This document shows, piece by piece, positions 1 to 8,996 of a stretch of 49,236 nt of DNA. The stretch's first letter is position 1. Each line of letters begins with the position of its first letter. Origin of the DNA: Sphingobacteriaceae bacterium (GTDB lineage: Bacteria > Bacillota > Sulfobacillia > Thermaerobacterales > RSA17); assembly GCA_035303785.1 (NCBI GenBank), contig DATGRI010000050.1:1-49236 (forward strand), written 5' to 3'. The notes under the pieces were generated by a model. That model did not search any database and was not told the origin of the DNA. It was given only the letters and a program-made list of their open reading frames with translations. The translations under genes and the position numbers were made by a program.

Positions 1-1122
1 CTGGACAAGGAGCCGGGCGCCGGCGTGCTGTCGGTGTACCTGGATCCCGAGTCCACCCACCGGCATGAGGCTCCCCGCTGGCAGACGGTGGTCAATTCCG
101 GCCTGCGGACCCTGGGCCAGAAATACCCCGACGACCGGCAACTGCAGGAAGCCATCGAGGTGGCCGGAAAGGAGCTGCTGGGGCTGGATCCTGTCCTGCG
201 CCAGCGCAGCCTCGTTTACATTCGCTCCCTGGACCCCGACTGGCGCTGGATAGAAAACCTGCATGGCTCCGTGGGGAACCGGTTCGGCTGGGGCCGGCGG
301 GCTCACGTCCTGCCCCTCATGACCTACTTCTGGCGCCAGCCCGTAGTGGGCGTGGTCCTCATCTCCCAGGAAGGCTTCGACTCCTACACCTGGCGGCAAG
401 GCCACCTGCAGGAAGGCAGGCAATGGAAGGCCGAATGGGACACCGAGCACTGGCGCCGCTTTGCCGCCGCCGCCTACCCCAACCCATGGCGGGGCCAGCA
501 GACGGTGACCCATACGGAGCATTTCAACCGCCGTTTCCTGGAGAATGTCCGCCGCCACCTGCGGACCCTGCTGCCTGAAGTAGAAAAGGAAGCCCTGGCC
601 CAGGAATGGGATTGGATCATGGTCTTCGGCCCCGTTTGGCTCCGGGACCGCTTCGTGGCCGCCCTGTCGGACCAGTGGCAGGAAGCCGCCATCCCCGTGC
701 CGGCGCGGCACCTGGCCAAGGTCAGCATCCGTGAGTTGGAGCAGGCTGTGGAAGACATCCTGCCCGAGTGGCTGGACACCCTGGAAGAAGAACTGCTCAA
801 CGCCGTCATCGACATCAAGGCGTCGGGCGGCCTGGCCGCCATCGGCGTCCAGGAAGTGCTGGACCTGCTCAACGTCAACCGGGTTCACCGGCTGTACCTT
901 TCCTCCGACCTGGAACTGAACGGCTTCCGCCGGCCCAAGGACGAGATCCTGCGGCTTTACGAGCATCCCACCCGGCAGCGGGAATGGGTGGCCGAGCCCA
1001 ACCTGGTGGAAGAGGCCGTGGCCCGGGCCATGCAGTACAGCGCCGAAGTGGTGCCCTTCTCCGGCCCCGCCGCCAAGCGGCTGCGGGAAATGGGCGGCAT
1101 GGCGGCTCTGTTGCGCTACTGA
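1..1122 (+). CDS. aeRF1-like (VLRF1/baeRF type) release-factor family protein, 5' end outside window
   Basis: The frame is open from base 1, so the gene starts upstream. An internal GTG at 25 opens onto VLSVYLDPE, which resembles the first strand of bacterial archaeo-eukaryotic release-factor-like (baeRF/VLRF1) proteins. About 370 residues are visible, all soluble, with a mixed alpha/beta N-terminal half and a helix-rich C-terminal half. An RGQQ near residue 156 (counted from the GTG) sits where these proteins carry their GGQ-like catalytic loop. That placement is inference from family resemblance. Family members are thought to act on stalled or peptidyl-tRNA-bearing ribosomes, but this protein's role is not shown. 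No hairpin terminator is obvious after the stop, and the glutaredoxin-like gene follows on the same strand. Confidence 0.6.
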   Translation: MDKEPGAGVLSVYLDPESTHRHEAPRWQTVVNSGLRTLGQKYPDDRQLQEAIEVAGKELLGLDPVLRQRSLVYIRSLDPDWRWIENLHGSVGNRFGWGRRAHVLPLMTYFWRQPVVGVVLISQEGFDSYTWRQGHLQEGRQWKAEWDTEHWRRFAAAAYPNPWRGQQTVTHTEHFNRRFLENVRRHLRTLLPEVEKEALAQEWDWIMVFGPVWLRDRFVAALSDQWQEAAIPVPARHLAKVSIRELEQAVEDILPEWLDTLEEELLNAVIDIKASGGLAAIGVQEVLDLLNVNRVHRLYLSSDLELNGFRRPKDEILRLYEHPTRQREWVAEPNLVEEAVARAMQYSAEVVPFSGPAAKRLREMGGMAALLRY

Positions 1123-1205
1123 TCATTGACGACTTTTTAGGGGAACTGATCCTCCAAGGGCGGTGAGCCTTCATCACGGGCAACGACGACGCGGCCCAGG
1201 TTACG

Positions 1206-1565
1206 GTGTACACCGTGCCCAACTGCCTGGACTGCGCGGCGGTGAAAAATCTCCTTGAGGGAGCCGGTGTCCCCTATCGGGAAGTGGACATCAGCCAAGT
1301 CCCGGGGAGCCGGGAAGCCTTGGCCATGCTCTCCGGCCTCCACTCCGTGCCCCAGGTGTACATAGGCTCCCGGTTCATCGGCCAGGTTTTCGAAGTGCGC
1401 ACGCTAATCCAGACCGGCCGGTTCCAGCGGCTCCTGGCAGAGGCCAAAGCCCGCCGGGGGCCGCCTGCGTCCGGCCACTGCGCACCCGGCGACGGGGCAC
1501 CCGGTGACGCAACACCCGCTGACGCAACACCCGGTGAGGACACACCCAGCGATGCCACATCGTAA
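1206..1565 (+). CDS. Glutaredoxin-like protein with repetitive Thr/Pro/Asp tail
   Basis: A small thiol-disulfide oxidoreductase fold. The N-terminal strand runs into CLDC, the CxxC active site at about residues 7-10. SVPQVYIG near residue 48 contains the cis-Pro motif of glutaredoxins. The domain ends near residue 85. A tail of about 30 residues follows, coded by degenerate 15-bp repeats (about 1486-1560) and reading like GDATPADATPGED. The GTG at 1206 is the only standard start before the CxxC but has no Shine-Dalgarno sequence, and the frame is open back to 1167, so the true start could be a rarer codon upstream. The stop lies 8 bp before the preferred start of the next gene, so the two are probably co-transcribed. 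Confidence 0.7.
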   Translation: MYTVPNCLDCAAVKNLLEGAGVPYREVDISQVPGSREALAMLSGLHSVPQVYIGSRFIGQVFEVRTLIQTGRFQRLLAEAKARRGPPASGHCAPGDGAPGDATPADATPGEDTPSDATS

Positions 1566-1572
1566 TGGCCCT

Positions 1573-2043
1573 ATGAACGGACCGGAGCACATACGCCAGG
1601 TTATAGTCGACGCCGACGCCTGCCCCCGCAGCGCCCTGCGCATCCTGCAGCGGCTCCAGCGCGACTACGGCTTCCGCCTCATCACCGTGGCTTCTTTTCA
1701 CCATCAAATTGAGGGAACCGAGCATGTCATGGTGGGCGACGCGCCCGATGAAGCGGACCTGGCCGTGGCCAACCGGGTTCGACGAGGAGACATCGTGGTC
1801 ACCCAGGACTGGGGCTTGGCAGCCCTGGTGCTGGCTAAGGGAGCCGCCTGCCTCTCACCCAACGGCTTCACCTACAGCCCCGACCGGATCGATTTCCTGC
1901 TGGATGAGCGGCATGTCAAGGCCAAGCACCGCCGGGCGGGCGGCCGCACCCGGGGACCCCAAGCCCGTACAGCGAAGGACGATGAGCAGTTCGAAAAAGC
2001 CCTCAGGCGACTCTTGGACGAGCCGGCGGTCTCCGGCGGCTAG
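1573..2043 (+). CDS. YaiI/YqxD family protein (DUF188)
   Basis: About 156 residues. It opens with VDADACPR, the family's acidic N-terminal motif. DEADLAVANR and GDIVVTQDWGLAALVLAKGA follow in the centre, and a basic C-terminal stretch (KAKHRRAGGRTRGP) comes near the end. The family has a PIN-like nuclease fold with conserved acidic residues, but its substrate is unknown. The start was set at ATG 1573, just after the glutaredoxin stop. In-frame starts at 1504 and 1552 would read the upstream repeat tract and look less likely. The TAG stop shares the CTAG at 2040-2043 with the stop of the convergent DUF2207 gene, inside the perfect 14-bp palindrome at 2035-2048. Confidence 0.85.
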   Translation: MNGPEHIRQVIVDADACPRSALRILQRLQRDYGFRLITVASFHHQIEGTEHVMVGDAPDEADLAVANRVRRGDIVVTQDWGLAALVLAKGAACLSPNGFTYSPDRIDFLLDERHVKAKHRRAGGRTRGPQARTAKDDEQFEKALRRLLDEPAVSGG

Positions 2044-3935
2044 CCGCCCCGGCCGCCGCCGCCGCCACCACCGCCGCCGCCCCCGCCGGAAAAGCCCCCA
2101 CCGCCGCCGCTGCCGCTGGAGGAGCGCGTGGCAGCCCGGACCGCCGACCCAAAGGAATGCTGGGCCACAGAAGCCACCTGGCCCATGGCCGCCAGCCGCT
2201 GGCTGGTGAGGGTCCACGTGGCCCGGTCCAGGGCGCTGTGGGCTACGGGGTCGAAGCGGCCCTGTTCCTGCAGTTTGGGCAGCACTTCCTTCATCTGCTT
2301 CAGCACCTGCTCCGCCACGCCCAGGACGGTGGCGAAGACCAAGTAGTGCTCCCATAGGGCCACCGCCGGCACTTCCGCCAGGTCCAGGCGGGAAAAGTGC
2401 AGGAGAAAGCGCTTGAAGGCGTCCCACCGGGCCTTCTGGTCGGCGCCGTACTGGCTGCGTCGCCGGGCCAGCATGGCCATGGCCAGTCCACCCACGGCCA
2501 GGGGCCAGAGCACGAACTCGCTCCAATAGAGACTGTGGCCCAGCCAGAGCAGCAGGAGGATGACCGCCACCGAGACCACCAGCAAGAGCAGGCGGGCCCG
2601 GGTCCACTGCCGTTGCTCGTCAGGGGGAAGCTTCCAAAACCCTAACTCCTCGCTGCGTTGATCCAGAAACTTATGCCATTGCTCCAGGAACTCCCGGGTC
2701 TCGCCTTGATTCCGCTGGAACCAGCGATTCAAAGTGGACAAGCGCAGCTCGGGCTCACCGCCGGCGACTTTGTCCAGGAGGAAGTTCAGCAGCAGGCGCT
2801 CGTGGGGCTGCAGGGAGTCATCCTCCGGTGGCTGGGCCCGGGACAAGGCCAGGTCTTCCCGCTGGAGGCCCAGCCAGCCCGTTGTGGCGACGGGCTGCAG
2901 GTGCACATGGCCCCGGCGCCCCAAATCCAGCAGGGTGGCCGCAATGGCGGGGCCCAATTGATAACTGCGCTCCCGGGAGAGAAGCCGGGTAAGCTCCGCC
3001 GGCCCGTAGTCGCCGGGCAGTTCTCGGTAGTATTCACCGGACCAGTCGGGGCGGGGGTCCATGCCGAACCGCCGCATGTACCTGGTCAGGGCCGCCACGC
3101 CCAGGGGCAGGGCCACCATGGCCGCCAGCAAATCCACCCGGATGATCCAGCGGGTGAAGTTGGCCTCGGCCGCCCACCGGCCTTCCTCGGCCAGGATGTC
3201 GGGCAGGGCCGTCTTCCCGGTGGTGCGGCCGCCCGCAACGGCTACGGGGTCGAAGACCACCCGGCCCTCCACCATGGTGAAGGGGGGCAGTTCCACCACA
3301 TCCCACGTCACCCGGCTGGCTTCGTCGTCTATATCCACTTGGCCGTGGAGGGGCCCGTGGCCCCACGCCCGCACGTCGCCGGCGCCGGCGGGCAAGGTCA
3401 ATTCAACCCTGACGTGGTCCGCCGGGATGTCCCAGTCATCGCCGATGAACTGCCAGTAAAGCTCCGCCGCGTCGTTGTGGACGGCCACGGCGTCCCGCAC
3501 CAGGTACCGCAGGACGAAGGTCCGCTGCTCATCGGCGGCGGCGTAGTGCCAGCGCACCTCGGTGCGGTCCGCCAGGGTGCGCACCAGGTAGGTTCCCGGC
3601 AAGCCGCCCACCGCCACCTGGTACTCCTGCCCCGGCTCGCCCATGCTCAAAATCTCAATCTGATAGCCGTCGCCGTGGGGAATCCACTGCTCCCACCAGG
3701 AATAGGAGCCGCGGAAATGAAAGGTCCGGCGCTCAGTGACCAGCATGCTGCCGTCGGGCTCAACTACGGCTTCGATGTGGATTTCGGGAAAGGTGGCGAA
3801 CTTGAGGGGAAGCCCCAGGGACTCCTTGAACCGGCCCAAGGTGCCGAAGCCGGCAGGGGCCTGCAGCACGGCTACGGCGGCGGCCATGATCAAGGCCAGG
3901 GCGACAAATAGTACCGGCCGCCTGCCCCATCCCAT
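2040..3935 (-). CDS. DUF2207 membrane protein with Gly-rich C-terminal tail
   Basis: A 631-residue membrane protein. A signal/anchor helix (LFVALALIMAAAVAVL) is followed by a large extracytoplasmic beta-rich domain containing VTERRTFHFRGSYSWW, typical of DUF2207. A transmembrane helix lies near residues 260-285 and two more near 450-490. A cytoplasmic region follows, and the protein ends in a run of about 20 glycines with serine. DUF2207 proteins commonly sit beside LemA, as here (2 bp gap). Their biochemical role is unsettled, with proposals around envelope stress. The Gly-rich tail resembles that of the TPM protein in the second LemA module. The upstream lemA start probably drives expression, with no room for a separate promoter. 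Confidence 0.85.
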   Translation of the reverse strand: MGWGRRPVLFVALALIMAAAVAVLQAPAGFGTLGRFKESLGLPLKFATFPEIHIEAVVEPDGSMLVTERRTFHFRGSYSWWEQWIPHGDGYQIEILSMGEPGQEYQVAVGGLPGTYLVRTLADRTEVRWHYAAADEQRTFVLRYLVRDAVAVHNDAAELYWQFIGDDWDIPADHVRVELTLPAGAGDVRAWGHGPLHGQVDIDDEASRVTWDVVELPPFTMVEGRVVFDPVAVAGGRTTGKTALPDILAEEGRWAAEANFTRWIIRVDLLAAMVALPLGVAALTRYMRRFGMDPRPDWSGEYYRELPGDYGPAELTRLLSRERSYQLGPAIAATLLDLGRRGHVHLQPVATTGWLGLQREDLALSRAQPPEDDSLQPHERLLLNFLLDKVAGGEPELRLSTLNRWFQRNQGETREFLEQWHKFLDQRSEELGFWKLPPDEQRQWTRARLLLLVVSVAVILLLLWLGHSLYWSEFVLWPLAVGGLAMAMLARRRSQYGADQKARWDAFKRFLLHFSRLDLAEVPAVALWEHYLVFATVLGVAEQVLKQMKEVLPKLQEQGRFDPVAHSALDRATWTLTSQRLAAMGQVASVAQHSFGSAVRAATRSSSGSGGGGGFSGGGGGGGGGGGGRGG

Positions 3936-3937
3936 GG

Positions 3938-4513
3938 TCAGGTACCCGTCTTGCCCCCGCCCGGCGTCAGGTTCAATTCGGGCATTTCCCGCCGGGCGTC
4001 GTCCTTGACGGTGAAGTATTCCCTGGGCGTGAAGCCCATCATCCTGGCGATGATGCTGGTGGGGAACATGGCAATGCGCGTGTTGAACATCATGACGGTG
4101 TCGTTGTAGAACTGGCGGGCGAAGCCGATCTTGCTCTCGGTGTCGCTCAGTTCCCGCTGTACTTCCATCATGACGGTGTTGCCCTTCAAGTCGGGGTAGG
4201 CTTCGGCCACGGCGAACAATTGGCGCAAGGCCGTGGTCAGGCCTTCCTCGGCCTCGGCCCGGGCCGCCGGGTCGCTCCCCGCCACCGCCACCCGGGTTCG
4301 GGCTTCGGTCAACTGCTTCAACGTCTCATGCTCGTGGGTGAGGTAGGCCGACGCCACTTCCGCCACCTTGGGAATCAAGTCCCAGCGGCGCTGGAGCTGG
4401 ACGTCGATCTGGGCCCAGCCGTTGTCCACCCGATTCCGCAGTTGGATCAGGCCGTTGTAGGTCATGATGGTGTAAAGCACGGCCAGTGCAATTACGATCA
4501 AAACTACAAGCAC
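3938..4513 (-). CDS. lemA: LemA family protein (first copy)
   Basis: A 191-residue membrane-anchored protein with an N-terminal helix (LVVLIVIALAVLYTIMTYN) and then a long helical bundle. LemA hallmarks are visible: NRVDNGWAQIDVQLQRRWDLIPKV, AYPDLKGN, and the C-terminal ARMMGFTPREYF. The start is GTG 4513, preceded by GAAGGGGGG at a good distance. The DUF2207 gene follows 2 bp after the stop, and an HD-domain gene ends 57 bp upstream on the same strand. LemA proteins have no established enzymatic activity and are linked to envelope functions. A paralogue sits at 9571-10149 in a different context. Confidence 0.93.
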   Translation of the reverse strand: MLVVLIVIALAVLYTIMTYNGLIQLRNRVDNGWAQIDVQLQRRWDLIPKVAEVASAYLTHEHETLKQLTEARTRVAVAGSDPAARAEAEEGLTTALRQLFAVAEAYPDLKGNTVMMEVQRELSDTESKIGFARQFYNDTVMMFNTRIAMFPTSIIARMMGFTPREYFTVKDDARREMPELNLTPGGGKTGT

Positions 4514-4570
4514 AAAGCCAGCCCCCCTTCGCTGTCAACTACCACTGTCATGATATCCCATTGCCGGTCG

Positions 4571-5143
4571 TCAGCGACCATCCAACTCCAAATCGGCGGC
4601 CACTTCCTTCAGGGCCGCGATGACATTGGCGATGTGCTCGTCCAGGGGAATGCCCAGTTCCTCCACGCCCTGGTACACGTCGTCCCGGTTGACGCCCCGG
4701 GCGAAGGCCTTGTCCTTCAACTTCTTCTTGACGGAACTGACCTTCACGTCGTGGATGCTCTTGCTCTGCCGGACCAGGGCTACGGCCACCACCAGGCCGC
4801 TGAGTTCGTCTACGGCGAACAAGGTCTTGGCCATCAAGGTGTCCCGGGGGACGCCGGTGTGGTTGCCGTGGCCCAGCACGGCCTGGAGGATGTCCTCGGG
4901 CCAGCCCCGCTCCCGCAGGATGGCCACTCCTTTGAAAGGATGGTCCTCCAGGTCGGGGTACTGCTCGTAGTCGAAGTCGTGGATGAGGCCGGTGATGCCC
5001 CACTTTTCTTCGTCTTCACCGAACTTGCGGGCGTAGTACCGCATGCAGGCCTCCACGGCCAGGGCATGCTTGATCAAGTTGGGCGACTTGGTGTATTCGT
5101 TGAGGATTTCCCATGCTTCTTGTCGGGTCGGCTGCAAGTTCAA
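4571..5143 (-). CDS. HD-domain phosphohydrolase
   Basis: A 190-residue soluble protein of the HD superfamily. The metal-binding pattern is visible: H near residue 26 (LIKHALAVEAC), the doublet HD in GLIHDFDYEQYPD near residue 54, HPFKGVAIL near 68, and H/D residues in LGHGNHTG and AVDELSGL. This is the arrangement of HDIG-type single-domain hydrolases, and the substrate cannot be read from sequence. TTG 5143 overlaps the TGA of the upstream FAD/Fe-S gene. A second TTG at 5137 is better spaced from the AAAGGAGAG ribosome site and may be the real start. Translation is coupled to the large dehydrogenase gene, and LemA-DUF2207 follow downstream. Confidence 0.85.
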   Translation of the reverse strand: MNLQPTRQEAWEILNEYTKSPNLIKHALAVEACMRYYARKFGEDEEKWGITGLIHDFDYEQYPDLEDHPFKGVAILRERGWPEDILQAVLGHGNHTGVPRDTLMAKTLFAVDELSGLVVAVALVRQSKSIHDVKVSSVKKKLKDKAFARGVNRDDVYQGVEELGIPLDEHIANVIAALKEVAADLELDGR

Positions 5144-8100
5144 CTCTCCTTTCGGGAATCTGCCAGCAGACGGGCCAGCACGGCCACCGGATGAAGGGCC
5201 TGTTGCCGGTACAGGTCCTGAAACTGGGTACGGCAGGACATGCCGTCGGCCACCAGCAGGCCCCCCGAGGCGTCGACGGCCTCCTTCACCGGCCGGGCCA
5301 TGCGGGCGGAAAAATCGTAATGCTCTTTCTTGTAGCCGAAGGAGCCGGCCATGCCGCAGCAGCCGCTGTCGATGACGTCCACCGGCAGGCCGGTGAAGGC
5401 TTCCAGCACCCGGGCCGTGGCGTGATGGGCCAGCATGCTCTTTTGGTGGCAGTGGCCGTGGTAGGTGAGGCGGGCCGGCGGCTCATCCCCGGCGGGTGAG
5501 GCTGGGGCTTGGGCCTGATTTAGGACCCGGCCCATGGCGCCGCCTTGGACCCGGGACCGGGCTTCTGCCGCCAGGTCCTCCAGGCTCCCTTCGGCCAGCA
5601 GGCGGTCCAGGTACTCCATGATGCCGAAGGTACGGGCTGAAACCCCCCCGGCACCGGCATGGTCGAAGCCCAGCAGTTCCCGCAGTTCATGGCGGAAGGC
5701 GGAAGTGCAGCTGGGCTCCAGGACCACCACGTCCCAGCCGGCTTCTACATAAGGGAGGAGGGCCGTAACGTTGTCTTCCATCATGGGCCGGGCATCCTCC
5801 AGCATGCCTTCGGAAACGGCAGGCCGGCCGCAGCAGCGGGATGCCGGCGCCAGGCGCACCCGGCAGCCCGCCTCCGCCAGCAGCCGGGCCGCGGCCAGGC
5901 CCAGGGAAGGCTCGTTGTACTCGGTGAAGCAGTCGGCGAACAGGAGTACCCGGCGCGTAGCGGCCGGGCCGGATGATCCGTGGCCGGCGGGCGGACCCAT
6001 TCCCGCCCCGGCCAGGGCGGCGCTGAAAGTAGTTGGAGCGAACTGGGGCAAGGGACGCCGCCGGTCGATGCCCAGCAGCCCCTCGGCCAGGCCCCGGACC
6101 ACCGCGCTCCCGGCCAGCCAGTTGCTCACCGGCGCCGTGGCGCTGCCCCATTTGTAAAGATCCCGCAAATTGGCCATGAGCCGGGACCAGAGGGGCGCTC
6201 CCAGACGCCGGTGCCGCTGGTGCAGGATTTCCGCCTTGATGCGGGTCAGGTCCACCCCGGCGGGGCACTCCACCCGGCAGCCCTTGCAGCCGATGCAGTA
6301 TTCCAGCACCTGCCGCTGGAACTCCTCGCTGAATAAGGCTCCGGCGCCCAGCCGGCCCGCCAGGGCCCCCCGGATCAAGTTGGCCCGGCCCCGGGTGGTC
6401 ATGATTTCTTCGTCCAAGGCCCGGAAGGTAGGGCACATGGTGCCCGTGGGCTTGCGGCAGTGGCCGCAGCCGTTGCACAGCTCCACCGCCTGCTGGAGGG
6501 TGCCCCAGGGGGCAAAGTCCATGGTGGTGGGCTCGTCCCACCGACTGTAGGGCCCGGCGTAGCGCAGGTTTTGGGTCAAGTCGGCCTCTTGGGCGTACAC
6601 CTTGCCGGGGTTCAGGAGGCTGCGGGGGTCGCAGGCCGCCTTGACACGGCCGAAGGCCTCCCAGAGCCGGTCGCCGTAGAGATAGCGGTTCCATTGGGTG
6701 CGGGCCAGGCCGTCCCCGTGCTCGCCGCTCATGACCCCGCCCAGGGACATGACCAGGCGGCAGGCGTCCCGGGCGATGGCCGCCATCCGCTCCACATCGC
6801 CGGGATCCTTCAAGTTCAAAATAGGCCGCAGGTGGAGGCAGCCCACGCTGGCATGGGCGTAGATGACGCTTTCCACTTCATAGCGGCGAAACAGTTCCTG
6901 CAGCCCCCGCACGTACTGGGGCAGCACCGCCGGCGCCACCGCCATGTCCTCGATGAAGGGCACCGGCTTGGGGTCGCCGGGCATGCGGTACAGCAGGGGT
7001 ACCGCCGCCTTGCGCATCTGCCAGACTTCCCCCTGGGCCGCCGGGTCCAGCCGCACTTCATGGAAAATCGCGCCCAGCTCCGACCAGCGGATGGCGGCCA
7101 CGGCCCCGGCCACGGCGGCCTGGTCGTCGTCCTCCACCTCCACCACCAGCAGCCCCTGCACCTCTGGGGGCAGCCCTTCAGCCACCCGGCGATAAGGGGT
7201 CTGCTTGGCCAGGTCCAAGAGGAGACGGTCCACCAGTTCGATGGCGCTGGGCTGGGCCTGCCGCAGGGGCTCCACCGCCTCCATGGCGGTGACCAGATCG
7301 GCGAAGCCCAGCACCACCATGCCCCGGTGGGCGGGTACGGGCTCCAGCTTCAATGTGGCGGCCACCACGATGCCCAAGGTGCCTTCGGAGCCGCAGAAGA
7401 GCCGGGTCAAGTCCACCCGGCCGTCCCGCACCACCTGCTGCAGCTGGTAGCCGCTGACGTTCCGGGGTATCTGGGGGAACCGGGCGGCGATGTCGCCGGC
7501 GTATTCGCTGGTGACGGCCAGGACGGTGCGGTAAATGTGGGCTTCCAAGGTGTCCTGGGCCAGGATGCGGGCCAGTTCCTCGCCCTCCACATCCAGGGGC
7601 CGGGTCTCGATGACCTCGCCGTTGGCCAGGACGACCCGCAGGCCGGCGATGCAGTCGGCCGTCGTGCCGTACCGGATGGACCGGGCGCCCGAGGCGTTGT
7701 TGCCCACCATGCCGCCGATGGTGGCCCGGTTGCTGGTGGACGGATCGGGGGCGAAGCGCAGGCCGTGGCGGGCGGCCAGGGCGTTGACGGCGTCGCACAC
7801 CATCCCCGGTTGCACCACCATGCGCCGCTCCTCAGGGGAAAAGGACAAAACTTCCTTCATGTGCTTGGTGAAGTCCAGCACCAGCGCCCGGCCCACCGTC
7901 TGGCCCGCCAGGGAAGTGGCAGCGCCCCGGGGCAGGAGGGGAATGCCGTGCCGGCGGGCCCAGGCTACGGCCTGCAGCACATCTGCTTCATGGCGGGGGA
8001 AGAAGACGCCCACGGGCTCCACTTCGTACACCGAGCCGTCGGTGCTGTACATGTAGCGGGTGAACCGGTCCGCCCGGACTTCCCCTTGCACCGACCGCTG

Positions 8101-8184
8101 CAGTTCGGCCAGGGCGTCATCCAGGACCTGTGCACCTAGGGCGTTGGGTTGGAGGATGGGCTGGGTCACGGCAAGCCACCCCAC
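5140..8184 (-). CDS. FAD-binding and Fe-S (CCG-domain) dehydrogenase, D-lactate/glycolate oxidase type
   Basis: A 1014-residue fusion. It has an N-terminal FAD-binding domain of the PCMH/GlcD type (LLPRGAATSLAGQ near 85; TIGGMVGNNASGARSIRYG near 150), then the FAD-oxidase C-terminal domain. Two [4Fe-4S] motifs follow (CNGCGHCRKPTGTMCP near 570; CIGCKGCRVECPAGVD near 640). Two cysteine-rich CCG domains close the protein (CCGRPAVSEG and HCHQKS...GCCGMAGSFGY). This is the Dld/YdiJ-type fusion of GlcD- and GlcF-like parts, which oxidises a 2-hydroxyacid and passes electrons to the quinone pool. The exact substrate is inferred only. GTG 8184 and GTG 8169 are both possible starts, and the second has the better ribosome-site spacing. 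The HD gene overlaps its stop. Confidence 0.88.
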   Translation of the reverse strand: MGWLAVTQPILQPNALGAQVLDDALAELQRSVQGEVRADRFTRYMYSTDGSVYEVEPVGVFFPRHEADVLQAVAWARRHGIPLLPRGAATSLAGQTVGRALVLDFTKHMKEVLSFSPEERRMVVQPGMVCDAVNALAARHGLRFAPDPSTSNRATIGGMVGNNASGARSIRYGTTADCIAGLRVVLANGEVIETRPLDVEGEELARILAQDTLEAHIYRTVLAVTSEYAGDIAARFPQIPRNVSGYQLQQVVRDGRVDLTRLFCGSEGTLGIVVAATLKLEPVPAHRGMVVLGFADLVTAMEAVEPLRQAQPSAIELVDRLLLDLAKQTPYRRVAEGLPPEVQGLLVVEVEDDDQAAVAGAVAAIRWSELGAIFHEVRLDPAAQGEVWQMRKAAVPLLYRMPGDPKPVPFIEDMAVAPAVLPQYVRGLQELFRRYEVESVIYAHASVGCLHLRPILNLKDPGDVERMAAIARDACRLVMSLGGVMSGEHGDGLARTQWNRYLYGDRLWEAFGRVKAACDPRSLLNPGKVYAQEADLTQNLRYAGPYSRWDEPTTMDFAPWGTLQQAVELCNGCGHCRKPTGTMCPTFRALDEEIMTTRGRANLIRGALAGRLGAGALFSEEFQRQVLEYCIGCKGCRVECPAGVDLTRIKAEILHQRHRRLGAPLWSRLMANLRDLYKWGSATAPVSNWLAGSAVVRGLAEGLLGIDRRRPLPQFAPTTFSAALAGAGMGPPAGHGSSGPAATRRVLLFADCFTEYNEPSLGLAAARLLAEAGCRVRLAPASRCCGRPAVSEGMLEDARPMMEDNVTALLPYVEAGWDVVVLEPSCTSAFRHELRELLGFDHAGAGGVSARTFGIMEYLDRLLAEGSLEDLAAEARSRVQGGAMGRVLNQAQAPASPAGDEPPARLTYHGHCHQKSMLAHHATARVLEAFTGLPVDVIDSGCCGMAGSFGYKKEHYDFSARMARPVKEAVDASGGLLVADGMSCRTQFQDLYRQQALHPVAVLARLLADSRKES

Positions 8185-8297
8185 CGGCGCGGGTGATAAA
8201 CTGGCGGTGACATCATACCGGAAAGGATGCCGGGCTCATCGGATCCGATGCCCTTCTCATCTCAGAATTCCGCCGGGCGCGGCGGGATCCTGGCCTC

Positions 8298-8993
8298 GTG
8301 GTGCTGGAAGGTTTTCACGCCCTGAAGCACGCCTTGCGCTTCGGGGCCGATATCATGCAAGTGGTGACCGCCGACCCGGACCTGGTGCGGGTCTTGGGCG
8401 GCCGGCTGGCCCCCGACGTGACGGAAGCCATGCTGGCCCGGGCCGTGCCGGTGGCAGCTGAAACATTCGCCCAACTGGCCCCCGTGCCCCCGGACACGGC
8501 CATCATGGCCCTGGCCCGGCGCCCGGCCGTCGATCCGGGGCAGTTGCTGGCCGCGCCCCGGACGGCGCCCCTGGTCTTTCTGGAGTCGCCCACCCACCTG
8601 GGCAACGTGGGGGCCGTCATCCGGGTGGCCGCCGCCGCCGGGGCGGCCGGCGTGGTCACCTCGGGGCCCCATGACCCGTGGCACCCTACGGCGGTGCGGG
8701 GATCGGCGGGGCTCCACTTCGCCCTGCCCGTAGGCCGGGTGGCCGCCCTGGACTACGACAGCCTCCAGGGGCCCCTGCTGACCGTTCACCCGGAAGGAGA
8801 ACCTCTCGCCCCCGGCGCCGTGCCCGGCAACGCCGTCCTGGCCTTCGGCTCGGAACGCCGCGGCCTCAGCGACCAACTGCTGGCCCGGGCCGGCGGCCGC
8901 CTCACCATCCCCATGGAGCCGGGCATTTCCAGCCTGAACCTGGCCACCGCCGTGGCCGTAGTGCTCTACACCTGGCGGCTGGGACACCCATAA
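8298..8993 (+). CDS. SpoU/TrmH-family RNA 2'-O-methyltransferase
   Basis: A 231-residue SPOUT methyltransferase. All three SpoU motifs are visible: NVGAVIRVAAA (motif 1, N for 2'-O specificity), LAFGSERRGLS (motif 2, with the conserved E), and IPMEPGISSLNLATAVAVVLY (motif 3, knot and SAM pocket). The N-terminal segment (VLEGFHALKHALRFGAD) resembles the substrate-binding extension of TrmH/RlmB enzymes. The start is one of two adjacent GTG codons at 8298 and 8301, with no strong ribosome site. It stands alone on this strand between two minus-strand operons. Whether it modifies rRNA or tRNA cannot be told. Confidence 0.9.
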   Translation: MVLEGFHALKHALRFGADIMQVVTADPDLVRVLGGRLAPDVTEAMLARAVPVAAETFAQLAPVPPDTAIMALARRPAVDPGQLLAAPRTAPLVFLESPTHLGNVGAVIRVAAAAGAAGVVTSGPHDPWHPTAVRGSAGLHFALPVGRVAALDYDSLQGPLLTVHPEGEPLAPGAVPGNAVLAFGSERRGLSDQLLARAGGRLTIPMEPGISSLNLATAVAVVLYTWRLGHP

Positions 8994-8996
8994 AGG

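Noticed and set aside
2658-3911. 417-codon plus-strand frame
   Set aside because: It lies wholly opposite the DUF2207 gene and is Gly/Gln/His-rich with no family features, typical of GC-rich antisense shadow.
6460-8139. 559-codon plus-strand frame
   Set aside because: It is antisense to the FAD/Fe-S dehydrogenase, whose motifs are unmistakable.
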